Source: a virus
Strand: one strand, 5' to 3'
DNA: 64,000 nucleotides
IMG/VR virus record: IMGVR_UViG_3300042879_003877
Span: 38,003 to 102,002 of that record
Positions 28,130 to 36,973 of the stretch are shown here, piece after piece. Numbering within the stretch: the stretch's first letter is position 1; the number at the start of each line of letters is the position of its first letter. The notes beneath the pieces were generated by a model. That model had not been told where the DNA came from and ran no database searches. It was given only the letters and a program-made list of their open reading frames with translations. Position numbers and translations under genes: made by a program.

Positions 28130-28148
28130 TCTATTTTGGTTAAATAGA
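28130..28148 (+). promoter_or_regulatory. Short hairpin between endolysin and next gene
   Basis: TCTATTT (28130-28136) and AAATAGA (28142-28148) form a 7-bp stem with a 5-nt loop, 10 bp before the ATG at 28159. It is AT-rich and has no U-tract. It could be an RNA-processing site or translation-modulating structure, or chance in such AT-rich DNA. Confidence 0.3.
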
Positions 28149-28158
28149 TATTATTACT

Positions 28159-28584
28159 ATGAGATTAACATTAAAAGTAGGATCATATTATAAAGAACGA
28201 TATGATCATAAACGTAATTTCAATTTATTTAATTTTGTTTTAAGGGAATTAAATAAATATAATGTACCTTATACTTCTAAAAGTTTAAGTGAATTATGTT
28301 GTACACAATCTTTATTTATTTTTAACGGTTATGTAAAGAAATCCACAAAAAAATTAAGTGGATATATTAACTTAACTAAATGGTTAGCTAATGAACTTAT
28401 CGATCAAGAAATTATAATACCAGAAACCTATCAAGTAACTTGTTGTCCAGAAAAACCTGATGTATATGTACATTCAGATATTTTTCATTTTAAAAAAGTA
28501 GGAAAGTTAAATAAATGGCTTTATGCAAAATTACAACAATTGGTTATAGATGCTGCTGACACATGTTGTGTACCTAATCCTTAA
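28159..28584 (+). CDS. Unknown small protein, probably virion-associated
   Basis: This 141-aa, Lys-rich, mainly helical protein contains three CC dipeptides (ELCCTQ, VTCCPE, DTCCVP), a distinctive feature shared with its neighbours at 26501 (LCC) and 28587 (SCC). No family is recognised. It lies between the endolysin and the fibre-like genes. A tail-adaptor or fibre-attachment role is possible but unproven. Confidence 0.5.
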   Translation: MRLTLKVGSYYKERYDHKRNFNLFNFVLRELNKYNVPYTSKSLSELCCTQSLFIFNGYVKKSTKKLSGYINLTKWLANELIDQEIIIPETYQVTCCPEKPDVYVHSDIFHFKKVGKLNKWLYAKLQQLVIDAADTCCVPNP

Positions 28585-28586
28585 TA

Positions 28587-28943
28587 ATGAATATTGAAAT
28601 TTTAAATAAACAAATGATTGTTAATAAACTATCAGCTGTCTTGGGTATTACAAAACAAGATGCTGATTTTTTATATAGGCTTCTACCTTCCAGTTGTTGT
28701 CCTAGAGATTTTGTATTTAATATGTTTCGAGATGAGTTTATTAATCCTTTAGCAGGTACAACTGATTTTACTTTAACTTATACTCCTACAACAGGTTATC
28801 CTGAAGTAGTAACAAGAGGAGGTAAACAATTACTGTCATCTGAATATACTATAGCTGCTAATATCTTAACTTTAATTAATCCTATTTCTGTAACACCTGG
28901 AGGAGCAGGTGGAGAAGACATTGCAATAACTTATTCATATTAA
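28587..28943 (+). CDS. Small virion protein ending in a shared beta module
   Basis: This 118-aa protein begins with a helical part (NKLSAVLGITKQDADFLYRLL) with an SSCCPRD motif. It ends in a beta-rich domain closing with GGAGGEDIAITYSY. The end of the next protein (GGAGSENIQINYTY) is clearly related, so a C-terminal module is shared. The gene is 2 bp after its upstream neighbour and 1 bp before the next gene. A short fibre, spike or appendage subunit is likely. Confidence 0.55.
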   Translation: MNIEILNKQMIVNKLSAVLGITKQDADFLYRLLPSSCCPRDFVFNMFRDEFINPLAGTTDFTLTYTPTTGYPEVVTRGGKQLLSSEYTIAANILTLINPISVTPGGAGGEDIAITYSY

Positions 28944-28944
28944 C

Positions 28945-29775
28945 ATGAGCAATAATAGTATTATAATTTCAACTCAATTAGAGAAATCTGCTAATCCAGG
29001 GTCTATTATTGTTACAGATAGTAATAATAAACAAAAATATATAGCTCCAGGTTCAAATGGATATATTTTAACATCTAATGGACCTGGAAATGAACCATCT
29101 TGGCAATCTTCTATATTAAATAGTAGTTTTACCATAACTGATGGTACTACAAGTCAAGTAGTAAATTCAGGAGATACATTAACAATTACTAGTGGAAACG
29201 GTATTACTGCTACTGTAAGTGCTACAGATTTATTAACTATTTTAGTTAAAATATCTACTGATGCTAATAATGATATTACAATAGGAACAGATGGTGGTAT
29301 TTATTTATCTAAGAATAATTTATTAACAAATGTTACTTGGAATGATGCTACTAATAATTTAGTATTAACATTTGATTCAGGAGCTACTGTTAATGTCCCT
29401 ATAGTAGATAATATTGCTAACTTTCTTTTTGATTTTACAATTTCTGATGGGGTTAATACAGATCTATTAAATAATCATGAAACTTTATTATTTCATGGTA
29501 CAAATGGATTAATACCTACAGTATCTTCTAATCGAATATCTTATGGTCTTAGAATTCAAAGAGATAGTTTTTTAGGTTTAACTTCTGGATCGACTGTAAC
29601 ATTAACTCAAACTCCTTTAGAAATATTATTTGTTTCTAGAAACGGTCAAATTAAATTACCAGGTGTAGGTAATGATTATACTATATCTGGAACAACTGTA
29701 ACTTTTTCTACTTCTTTTGGTCCTTCTGTTGGAGGAGCAGGAAGTGAAAATATTCAAATAAATTATACATACTAA
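28945..29775 (+). CDS. Fibre-like structural protein
   Basis: This 276-aa protein is rich in Ser, Thr, Asn and Gly with repeating beta-strand patterns, as in tail fibre or appendage proteins. Its N-terminus (IISTQLEKSANPGS...FIAPGSNG-like) is related to that of the next gene, and its C-terminal ~60 residues to the end of the 118-aa protein before it. It therefore links two modules that are otherwise encoded separately. Its stop overlaps the next ATG (TAATG). It is probably part of the host-contacting apparatus. Confidence 0.6.
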   Translation: MSNNSIIISTQLEKSANPGSIIVTDSNNKQKYIAPGSNGYILTSNGPGNEPSWQSSILNSSFTITDGTTSQVVNSGDTLTITSGNGITATVSATDLLTILVKISTDANNDITIGTDGGIYLSKNNLLTNVTWNDATNNLVLTFDSGATVNVPIVDNIANFLFDFTISDGVNTDLLNNHETLLFHGTNGLIPTVSSNRISYGLRIQRDSFLGLTSGSTVTLTQTPLEILFVSRNGQIKLPGVGNDYTISGTTVTFSTSFGPSVGGAGSENIQINYTY

Positions 29776-30980
29776 TGGCAAACAATAGACTTATATTAAA
29801 AAACGATCTTGAAAAGTCATCTGTTGCTCAATCATTATTAAGTACAAATGTGAGTAATGAATGTCAATTTTTAGCTCCTGGGTCTAATGGTACATTTCTT
29901 GGAATATCTGGTGGAAATTTAAGTTATTTATCATTAACTGCAAATAATGGATTAAATAAGTCCACAGATACTAATTGGCAATTAGGAGGTAATTTATTAC
30001 AAAATACAACCATTACCAATAATGGATTTAATTTATTAATAGCAGGAACTACTACTTCTTCTTTTTTATCTGATGGTAGATTATTAATTAATAATAATGG
30101 TGTTGCTCCTGCAAACTTAAGTCCTTCAGGGGCATTAAGAGTTCAAATAGGAGATAATGGTAACCATTTAACATCAGGAGTATATATTAATGGAGCAAGT
30201 GGTAGCGTAGGTTTAAGAATGAATTTCTTGAATTATATACAATTAGGAGATGGTAATGTAGCAGGTGTTAATACTGCTAATATTAGAGAGGAATCAGGAG
30301 TTCTTGTTGTAAGAACAGGAAATAGTAATCCTTCTTTATCTTTATCTACAAATCCTTCATTTTCAGCAGCTACAAGAATATATAATACCACAAACATTAT
30401 TCCTCAACAATTAGGATATGCTCCTGATCAATTAGGAAATGCTCATTTTAATGTATGGTGTGCTTTAAATAGTATTGCTCAACAACAAACAGGAATAAGA
30501 ATTATTAGAGGTGTACCTCCTACAGCAAATTATTTTACTCAATATATCCAATCTTCAAATGCTAGTTTAGCATGGAATAGTGGAGTTCAAGGAGCAGGTA
30601 ATAATGATGTTGGAGATGCAAAACGAATGGAATTAACAAATGATGGTAAATTAGGAATAAATACCTCATCTGTACCATTATCAAACTTAGAAGTTAATGG
30701 ATCTTTTGGATCTAGTATTACTACTCATAATTCACTTGATCCTACAATTACTGATGCTTATACTCAATATTTTATTACAGGAGCTTCAGGTACATTTACG
30801 TTAACTCCTGGAGCAGTTGTAGGTCGTATATATAATTTAATTAATTATTCTGGGGTTAATCTTACACTAACTAGTAATGTTGAAAATGGAAATGGTTCTA
30901 CTACTACTACTTTAAATAGTAATGCCAGGTTTCAAATTCAATGGACGGGTGCAAAATGGATTCTTTTAAATGAAGCATAA
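29775..30980 (+). CDS. Fibre-like structural protein, possible receptor-binding protein
   Basis: This 401-aa protein shares its first ~45 residues (LEKSSVAQ...FLAPGSNGTFLG) with the protein encoded at 28945, suggesting a common virion-attachment domain. The middle is Asn/Gly/Thr-rich with beta repeats. The C-terminus (RIYNLINYSGVNLTL...WTGAKWILLNEA) resembles the terminal domain of many phage fibre proteins. It is the largest fibre candidate here and a likely host-recognition protein; the receptor cannot be told. Confidence 0.6.
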   Translation: MANNRLILKNDLEKSSVAQSLLSTNVSNECQFLAPGSNGTFLGISGGNLSYLSLTANNGLNKSTDTNWQLGGNLLQNTTITNNGFNLLIAGTTTSSFLSDGRLLINNNGVAPANLSPSGALRVQIGDNGNHLTSGVYINGASGSVGLRMNFLNYIQLGDGNVAGVNTANIREESGVLVVRTGNSNPSLSLSTNPSFSAATRIYNTTNIIPQQLGYAPDQLGNAHFNVWCALNSIAQQQTGIRIIRGVPPTANYFTQYIQSSNASLAWNSGVQGAGNNDVGDAKRMELTNDGKLGINTSSVPLSNLEVNGSFGSSITTHNSLDPTITDAYTQYFITGASGTFTLTPGAVVGRIYNLINYSGVNLTLTSNVENGNGSTTTTLNSNARFQIQWTGAKWILLNEA

Positions 30981-32546
30981 ATGAAAAAATCATATACTAT
31001 ATTATTATTAACTTTATTATTAATAGTTTCTTGTCAAAAAACAGTTATACCAAATCTATCTTTTTTTAATAGTTCTTTTAATATAGAATCTATTAATGAA
31101 CCTTCTGGTCCTATTATAGATATATTTGAATCTATTACTTCTCCAATTTTAATTGTTAGAAGAAATGCTACAGAATCAACTGCTGATTATGGAGTAGTAA
31201 TACCTACATCTGTAAAAACTCAAGCTTTATTCTTCCCATTAGGAAAAATAAATGCTAGTGCTAATTCAGGAGCAGCAGAAATATTTCAATATGGTTTAGT
31301 TAATATATTAGGAGGTGTTCACATTAATAATGCCACTCGTTTAGGAGCGTGGGCTGTAAATACAGCAGTTACTCAATATGGCTCATCATATAGAACTTCA
31401 GCATCAATTAATGGATATGCTCAATTTAAAACTACAGGACCTTGTACAGCAATTGGAGTATATGATGTTGCTACAAGTTCTGTAAGTGGATTTTTAAAAG
31501 TATTAATAGATAATAATGCTACCTTAGCTAATATGTTACCTACAGCTCAACAATTTGTTAACAATGGAACATTATCTTCAAGTTGTTTAACTACTAATGG
31601 TGGTTTATTAGCTCCAACAGATAGACTATTATATGGAAAAAGTCCTGGTTCTAATGCTATATTACCTATACATTCTGATTTAAGTTATTTTACTAGTAGT
31701 AGACGATTAATAATAGCTAATAATCTACCTTTAGATACTCATATTGTTAGATTTATAATTACTCCATATTCTGCAATTAATAATTCTACTAAAACTGTTA
31801 GATTAACAGGTATTTGGTTTAATGATAGTTCTATAAATATAACAAAACCTGGAGTAAGTTTTGAACCTATATCAAATTCTAATTTGATGTCTACTAACTC
31901 TGATAATAATTTTGCGTTTTCTTTTATTCCACAAGGTTTAAGTGTAACTCAAGCAGAATGGTTAGGTCATTCTGGTTCTCAGTTTAAATCTACAACATCT
32001 ATGTATAAAGACGGTTATTTATTAACTAGTGTCCCACAAGGTAATTATACACATTTATGTAATGAATTTAAATTTAATATAACAGGATATTGTAAACATT
32101 CTTTAATAGGAAAAGTTTCTACATATAGTCAATCTTATACTTTTACAGCTAAAGATGGTGTAAAAATTAATACTGTATATGTATGGGGTTATCCTGGAAC
32201 AGCAACAGGATATTTACCACAACTTGCTGTAAATGAACCAGTTAATAAAGCTACTGCATGGGAAGCCAATCAAAATTATATATTAAATAATGATGATGAA
32301 TCATATAAATATAATCAAAATGCAACTGCTGGATATATTTGGAATCCTTTAACTAGTTGGGGTATATTATGTGCTATTGGAGATACAACAAATCTTTTAA
32401 TTCAAGATAGATCTGGAGGTATTATTAATAAATTATATTTTAGACGATATAATCAAAGTATTGTAAATATAAATGATACTATTAAAGTTGAATCAGTTTA
32501 TAAATTTAAAAAATTCACTAATGCTGATTTAGAATTATCTAAATAA
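30981..32546 (+). CDS. Phage-encoded lipoprotein, beta-rich, unknown role
   Basis: This 521-aa protein begins with a clear lipoprotein signal: KK, a hydrophobic core, then LIVSC with the lipobox cysteine at C18. Lipidation and export by the host, probably to the outer membrane, are predicted. The rest is Ser/Thr/Asn-rich beta sequence like a fibre or carbohydrate-binding protein. It starts at the base after the fibre gene stop and ends the + operon before the terminator at 32566. A surface lipoprotein made late could block superinfection or receptor rebinding, or alter the host surface. A virion component is less likely given the lipid signal. Confidence 0.6.
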   Translation: MKKSYTILLLTLLLIVSCQKTVIPNLSFFNSSFNIESINEPSGPIIDIFESITSPILIVRRNATESTADYGVVIPTSVKTQALFFPLGKINASANSGAAEIFQYGLVNILGGVHINNATRLGAWAVNTAVTQYGSSYRTSASINGYAQFKTTGPCTAIGVYDVATSSVSGFLKVLIDNNATLANMLPTAQQFVNNGTLSSSCLTTNGGLLAPTDRLLYGKSPGSNAILPIHSDLSYFTSSRRLIIANNLPLDTHIVRFIITPYSAINNSTKTVRLTGIWFNDSSINITKPGVSFEPISNSNLMSTNSDNNFAFSFIPQGLSVTQAEWLGHSGSQFKSTTSMYKDGYLLTSVPQGNYTHLCNEFKFNITGYCKHSLIGKVSTYSQSYTFTAKDGVKINTVYVWGYPGTATGYLPQLAVNEPVNKATAWEANQNYILNNDDESYKYNQNATAGYIWNPLTSWGILCAIGDTTNLLIQDRSGGIINKLYFRRYNQSIVNINDTIKVESVYKFKKFTNADLELSK

Positions 32547-32565
32547 ACAATTTAAAATAAAAATA

Positions 32566-32597
32566 AAAAAAGGGAAACAGAAATGTCTCCCTTTTTT
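32566..32597. terminator. Bidirectional terminator between convergent operons
   Basis: A 14-position stem (AAAAAAGGG... with ...CCCTTTTTT, one mismatch, GAAA loop) lies between the + operon ending at 32546 and the - strand recA-like gene ending at 32613. The A and T tracts make it a rho-independent terminator on both strands. Confidence 0.88.
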
Positions 32598-32612
32598 ATT
32601 TAAAAATAAAAA

Positions 32613-33635
32613 TTATTGCACATCAGGTTCTTCAACTATTTCTTCACTATTATTTAGTTTATTTTCTACTAATGGTTGTAAAACAGTAGATACATAATCT
32701 GGATTATTTTTTAAATATTCTACTACTTTTTTCTTTCCTGTTATACTTTCTTCAATATTAGGTAATGTATATTTCTTTCCAGAAATATTTATAATACCAA
32801 ATTCTAATGCTAAATCACCACATTCACTAGCAGAATCAAATCCTTCTTTCCAATCATATAATGTAACTCCAATTTTAAATGGAACACTCATTTTATTTTT
32901 AACAAAGTTGAATTTAATTTTATTTTTTCCTAACTCTCTATCAATTTCACTTCTTGTAACCCATACTCGTACATGAGAATAAAAAGGAATAGCTGTACCA
33001 CCACTAACTGTAATCGGATTACCAAATCCACCAATACTTTGTCTACTTTGTCGTAATAACAATAAACATGTATTAGATTTAGGCATAAGATTATTAATTA
33101 ATCTCATTTTATCAGAGTTTACACGAGCTTCTACACCCATTACAGCTGAATCTTCAAATTTAGATTGTGGAGCAAAAGATGTGACTGAATCTACTACTAT
33201 AACACCAAATTTATTAGATTCAATAGCTTTTCTTAAAACATCATACATATCTTCTAATGATTCAATTTTAGAAGACTTATTATTCATAACAATAAGTTTT
33301 TCATTATCTATTCCCATTGCTGCTCCATAATTAGGAGAGTAAGAATCTTCTTTATCAATTAATAAAGCCCATTCTCCAAATTTCTTCTGACAATTACCAA
33401 TTAAATCATATCCTAATGTACTTTTACCAGCAGAAGGATCTGCATAAATATCATATATTTTTTTCTTTGCTACTCCTCCAATACCACTAGCATAATTAAA
33501 AGAAAAAGAAGATGAAGGAATGATATCTCCATAAGGTTCTTTATCTATACCTAATAAGACAGTTCCTTTTCCAAAAAGTTTCTCTAATTCTTCAATCATG
33601 CTTTCTGCTTGTGCTGAATATTTCTCTTTACTCAT
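32613..33635 (-). CDS. RecA/UvsX-like recombinase
   Basis: This 340-aa RecA-fold ATPase would catalyse strand exchange in phage recombination and repair. Walker A is ADPSAGKST (K71, S72), with Ala in place of the usual first Gly. Walker B is GVIVVDS. A downstream LLRQSRQ...GGTAIPFYSHVRVWVTR segment fits the DNA-binding loop and following strand of RecA-like proteins. It is the last gene before the convergent terminator. It appears to have its own promoter, since an upstream terminator (33671-33698) and a TATTTTTG box (33650-33657) separate it from the MazG-like gene. The acidic C-terminus is like that of RecA. Confidence 0.88.
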   Translation of the reverse strand: MSKEKYSAQAESMIEELEKLFGKGTVLLGIDKEPYGDIIPSSSFSFNYASGIGGVAKKKIYDIYADPSAGKSTLGYDLIGNCQKKFGEWALLIDKEDSYSPNYGAAMGIDNEKLIVMNNKSSKIESLEDMYDVLRKAIESNKFGVIVVDSVTSFAPQSKFEDSAVMGVEARVNSDKMRLINNLMPKSNTCLLLLRQSRQSIGGFGNPITVSGGTAIPFYSHVRVWVTRSEIDRELGKNKIKFNFVKNKMSVPFKIGVTLYDWKEGFDSASECGDLALEFGIINISGKKYTLPNIEESITGKKKVVEYLKNNPDYVSTVLQPLVENKLNNSEEIVEEPDVQ

Positions 33636-33649
33636 ATTATTATTTTAAT

Positions 33650-33657
33650 CAAAAATA
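33650..33657 (-). promoter_or_regulatory. Putative Bacteroidota-type -7 box upstream of recA-like gene
   Basis: On the - strand this reads TATTTTTG, matching TAnnTTTG. It lies 14 bp upstream of the recA-like ATG and downstream of the preceding terminator. No clear -33 element was seen. Confidence 0.4.
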
Positions 33658-33670
33658 CTATTAAAAAATG

Positions 33671-33698
33671 AAAAATCCCCATATTTCAGGGGATTTTT
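33671..33698 (-). terminator. Rho-independent terminator after MazG-like gene
   Basis: AAAAATCCCC and GGGGATTTTT form a perfect 10-bp stem with an 8-nt loop, followed on the - strand by a T-rich stretch. It ends the transcript of the MazG-like/ribonucleotide reductase cluster. Confidence 0.85.
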
Positions 33699-33703
33699 TG
33701 TTA

Positions 33704-34246
33704 TCATTTTTCTAATTCTTTTCTTTCTTCTTCTATATTTCTATTCAATGCAGAATGTTCTGAAAACTTATCAGGAAATCTAACTTTTAGTTTATCTATA
33801 TTATTCTGCAAAGCAGAATAAACATCTCCGCCTACTTCTTCAATATCACTACAAATTATATCTATAATCATTCTTAATGAATTAATCTCATTATTAGGAT
33901 CAAGAGGTTTTTTATAAGCTATAAACTTTTTAACATAATCTGCAAGTTTAGATGCATGAATTTCATATGGAGTCACTTCTGTTTCCCAGGCTTCTATAAC
34001 AACATCGTTTCTGTTATTATAAATATCTTCTAAATCAAAATTACGAAACGTACAATAATTAGCTATATACCATAAAACATCAGCTGATTCTTCAATTATA
34101 TTTATTTTATCATGATTTACTATAGCTTTTAAGAATTCTTCTTGTTCAGAAATAATTCCTAAAATCATATGAGATAAATTCATCTCTAATGAACCTAAAT
34201 CAGCACAGGTTCTTTTGGCATTGGATTGATACTCTTTAAATGTCAT
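33704..34246 (-). CDS. MazG-like nucleotide pyrophosphohydrolase
   Basis: This 180-aa protein has the all-alpha NTP pyrophosphatase pattern: E34/E37 in ISEQEEF and E53/D56 in IEESADVLWYI, the ExxE and ExxD metal-binding motifs. The family hydrolyses (d)NTPs to monophosphates, and phage versions may adjust nucleotide pools or (p)ppGpp signalling. The C-terminal region (KLKVRFPDKFS...NRNIEEERKEL) is typical of the MazG-like subfamily. It overlaps the upstream gene by 11 bp and lies in the same operon as the ribonucleotide reductase, which supports a nucleotide-metabolism role. Confidence 0.8.
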   Translation of the reverse strand: MTFKEYQSNAKRTCADLGSLEMNLSHMILGIISEQEEFLKAIVNHDKINIIEESADVLWYIANYCTFRNFDLEDIYNNRNDVVIEAWETEVTPYEIHASKLADYVKKFIAYKKPLDPNNEINSLRMIIDIICSDIEEVGGDVYSALQNNIDKLKVRFPDKFSEHSALNRNIEEERKELEK

Positions 34247-34601
34247 TTTCTATTATATTTATTAATTTTTCTATTTTTTGTATTACTTCTAATGTATCAT
34301 CTCCTTTAAAATAATCTGAAGATACTATAATACATTCTCTTTCTTTTAACCAACCTTTGTTAATGGTCCATTCTCCGTATAATCCTCCATATAATTTTTC
34401 CTGAAGAAATATATTTGCAGATAAGAATTCGATTGAATTACTAGTAATATTATTTGCTTTTAATAAACTATAAAATTCATTCATTTCTTTTCCATCTTTA
34501 AATTCAATCCAATATTTAGAGTAGTTATTATCATTTAAATGATTTTTCTCAATATTTGGATATAAATCCATATATGCTTTTATTTTATTAAAATTAAACA
34601 T
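34236..34601 (-). CDS. Unknown protein in nucleotide-metabolism cluster
   Basis: This 121-aa mixed alpha/beta protein has an aromatic-rich centre (LYGGLYGEWTINKGW). It lies 1 bp after the ribonucleotide reductase gene and overlaps the MazG-like gene. No family is recognised. Its position suggests, but does not prove, a link to nucleotide supply. Confidence 0.55.
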   Translation of the reverse strand: MFNFNKIKAYMDLYPNIEKNHLNDNNYSKYWIEFKDGKEMNEFYSLLKANNITSNSIEFLSANIFLQEKLYGGLYGEWTINKGWLKERECIIVSSDYFKGDDTLEVIQKIEKLINIIENDI

Positions 34602-34602
34602 T

Positions 34603-36528
34603 TTATTTTATTGGACAAGATCCATTATCACAATCTTGTAATTCAAATGAGTTATCATCTAAATTAACATTTGTAATAGGAGTTATCAACTTAATTTCTT
34701 TTTCATATGTTTCTTTAGAAATTGTTTCATAAGGAGCTTGAAGAAAACCATGACCTTGTTGTAATAAGAATGATACTGTTTTTATTTCTGAGTTAAAATA
34801 TTTGTATAAATATTCTTTTAATTCAGGAAGTTCTTCTTTATTATAATAAACTGTACAACTTACAGAATTATCACTCCATTCTGCTTGAAGTCTTCTAACC
34901 ATATCTAATTGTTCTTTAAATGAGAAATTAGATGCTACAGGTGTAGTTTCTGGTACTTTACAAGGAAATGTAACAACCATTGTAGTTTTACTTTGACTAT
35001 TATCAAACTCTATAGCAGGTTCAACATGATATCCGTGTTTTCTACATAAATCAATTAAAGGAGATCCTGTAGCCATTCTTACTCTTCTATAATAATAAGG
35101 TCCAGCAGGATTAGGATGTACTCCAGGAGTTACTCCAGCTAATAAAGACAATGTTCCAGAAGGTTTAACAGTTGTTAATTTAATAGATTCAGGGAATCCA
35201 TTTAATTCAGAATATTGTTTATCATATTCTCTTAAAAATACATATGCGTCTTTTAACCAATTTCTTTGTTCTTCAGTAGCTTGTAAGATTCCTGTCATAC
35301 CAATTCCCATTCTCATATTTTTATGAACAACATCTTCTGTTTCTTTTAAAGAACATGTTAAACTTAAAGAATGTTTATTTACTCGATATGTATAAGTTAA
35401 AACATCAAATAATTCTTCTTTAGATGTTATATTAGGTAAATAAACTTCACTTAAACAACAAGTCTCAAAATTATTTAATCCTTGTTCACCACATGGATTA
35501 AATCCTTCTACATTTGGATCTGGATATTTTGTTTCTCCAGTTCTACCACAAGAACGTGCTAAATCCAAATTTATCAATCCATAAGGTTCTCCTTGCTCAT
35601 ATGTATCCCAAAACTCTTGAGGTAATAATTTTAAGTTTGAAGGAGTATAAATAGAATTATTACTCATACTTCTCCAATTAGGTATTGGTCCTAAATCCCA
35701 ACGTTTAGCTGTTAAAAATTCTATATCATCAAAATCACCAATAGCAATTTCTGCACTTCTTCTAACATTACCACTTACAACAATATATCCTATGATATTC
35801 ATAATATCAAGACAATCTATAGGTCTTAATTTTTTATTACTACGATTATTTAATATTTTATGAATTTCATTTATTCCCCAACATAAATCTTCTGGTCCAG
35901 AAGAAGTACCACCAAAACCTTTTATAGGAGCACCTTTACCCCTCACACATATAGTAGAATAAGAAAAACTCTCACCTGAGTAAAAATGAGCTTTTAATAC
36001 TTTTCCTAAAAGTTTAACCCATCCTTCTCGTGTATCAGGAACAATAAAATCAGCATCTTTAGTATCTTTTCTTTCAATTTTAATTTTATTCTTTAATTTA
36101 GGTAATTGATATACATTTTCTTTTTGAATGTTAAAACCAACCCCTGAACCTAACATTAACATTTCAAATGCCCAAGTAAATGGTCTAATAGGTTGATTTA
36201 CAGTTACATAAGAACAATTTTGTAAGCTAGGTAAACCTAATTTATCAACAGTTTTGGTTCCTAATTGCCACATAAATCTACCTGCTGTACTAAATTTAAG
36301 TCCTAATCTATATCTTGCGTATTGTTCTTCTTCTTGAGGCGTAAATTTAATTTTTAATTGTTTTTTACAAGCATCAAGTTCTCTTTCAATGACTTGAAAG
36401 AATTCTTCAGTCTTTGAATTAGGATCATCTTCTTTTAATTTTCTAGCATATGTTCTTTTAAAAACAACGTAACCTATCTCTCCAAAAGGAGTTATAACCT
36501 CCTTTGATAATTTTTCTATATCTACCAT
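34603..36528 (-). CDS. nrdJ: Adenosylcobalamin-dependent (class II) ribonucleoside-triphosphate reductase
   Basis: This 641-aa protein converts ribonucleotides to deoxyribonucleotides. NPCGEQ contains the active-site C346 and E348, and C-terminal C633/C638 (CDNGSC) are the redox pair that re-reduces the enzyme. The FMWQLGT, GSGVGFN, VRRSAEI and MRMGIGMTG segments match the monomeric B12-dependent RTPR branch. No class I small subunit or class III activase lies nearby, which fits an enzyme that needs only cobalamin. It is shorter than the ~740-aa bacterial enzyme, as in other phages. The phage would depend on host or environmental B12. Confidence 0.9.
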   Translation of the reverse strand: MVDIEKLSKEVITPFGEIGYVVFKRTYARKLKEDDPNSKTEEFFQVIERELDACKKQLKIKFTPQEEEQYARYRLGLKFSTAGRFMWQLGTKTVDKLGLPSLQNCSYVTVNQPIRPFTWAFEMLMLGSGVGFNIQKENVYQLPKLKNKIKIERKDTKDADFIVPDTREGWVKLLGKVLKAHFYSGESFSYSTICVRGKGAPIKGFGGTSSGPEDLCWGINEIHKILNNRSNKKLRPIDCLDIMNIIGYIVVSGNVRRSAEIAIGDFDDIEFLTAKRWDLGPIPNWRSMSNNSIYTPSNLKLLPQEFWDTYEQGEPYGLINLDLARSCGRTGETKYPDPNVEGFNPCGEQGLNNFETCCLSEVYLPNITSKEELFDVLTYTYRVNKHSLSLTCSLKETEDVVHKNMRMGIGMTGILQATEEQRNWLKDAYVFLREYDKQYSELNGFPESIKLTTVKPSGTLSLLAGVTPGVHPNPAGPYYYRRVRMATGSPLIDLCRKHGYHVEPAIEFDNSQSKTTMVVTFPCKVPETTPVASNFSFKEQLDMVRRLQAEWSDNSVSCTVYYNKEELPELKEYLYKYFNSEIKTVSFLLQQGHGFLQAPYETISKETYEKEIKLITPITNVNLDDNSFELQDCDNGSCPIK

Positions 36529-36588
36529 TTTTCTATTTTTTGTAAAATTAAATAATTAGAATATAAGATACAACTTATTTCTAATATT

Positions 36589-36930
36589 TTATACAATTTC
36601 TTCTAATTTATTTAAGATTAAATCTAGATTCTTAAAAAACGTAAGATTAAGACTAGGAATAAGGAGAATTTTAATATTATCTTTCTTCAAGTAGTCTATC
36701 ATTGATATTTTACTAGTATCTCTTCTAAACCAATATAATGTTTTTCTTTTAGCTGAAATAGCATAAACAGTATGATTTCCAGCTAATATATCTTCTTTTA
36801 TATCCAAATATTCTTTTAAACCTGGTCCTACTTTTGTCCGATAACCTTTATTAATTCGTTTAACATTCAAACCTTTTAAAGAGGTTACTTGATCTAATTC
36901 TTTTAAATTTTCAACTAAATAACATTCCAT
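36589..36930 (-). CDS. Unknown small protein
   Basis: This 113-aa basic protein has a YWFRRDTSKIS segment and alternating hydrophobic strands. It lies downstream of the terminator at 36948-36973 and 60 bp upstream of the ribonucleotide reductase, probably as the first gene of that transcript. The KTLYWFRRD context is faintly nuclease-like, but no catalytic set can be defined. Confidence 0.5.
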   Translation of the reverse strand: MECYLVENLKELDQVTSLKGLNVKRINKGYRTKVGPGLKEYLDIKEDILAGNHTVYAISAKRKTLYWFRRDTSKISMIDYLKKDNIKILLIPSLNLTFFKNLDLILNKLEEIV

Positions 36931-36947
36931 AATTATAAAATAAAAGA

Positions 36948-36973
36948 AAAAAGTAAGAATTAACTTACTTTTT
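36948..36973 (-). terminator. Terminator overlapping the 3' end of the 123-aa gene
   Basis: AAAAAGTAAG and CTTACTTTTT form a perfect 10-bp stem with a 6-nt loop. The stop codon of the 123-aa gene (36960) lies in the loop, so the gene's last codons build one arm. A T-rich tract follows on the - strand. Confidence 0.75.

Noticed and set aside
34603-36528. Intron or intein in the ribonucleotide reductase gene
   Set aside because: The protein reads continuously through all family motifs with no inserted domain.
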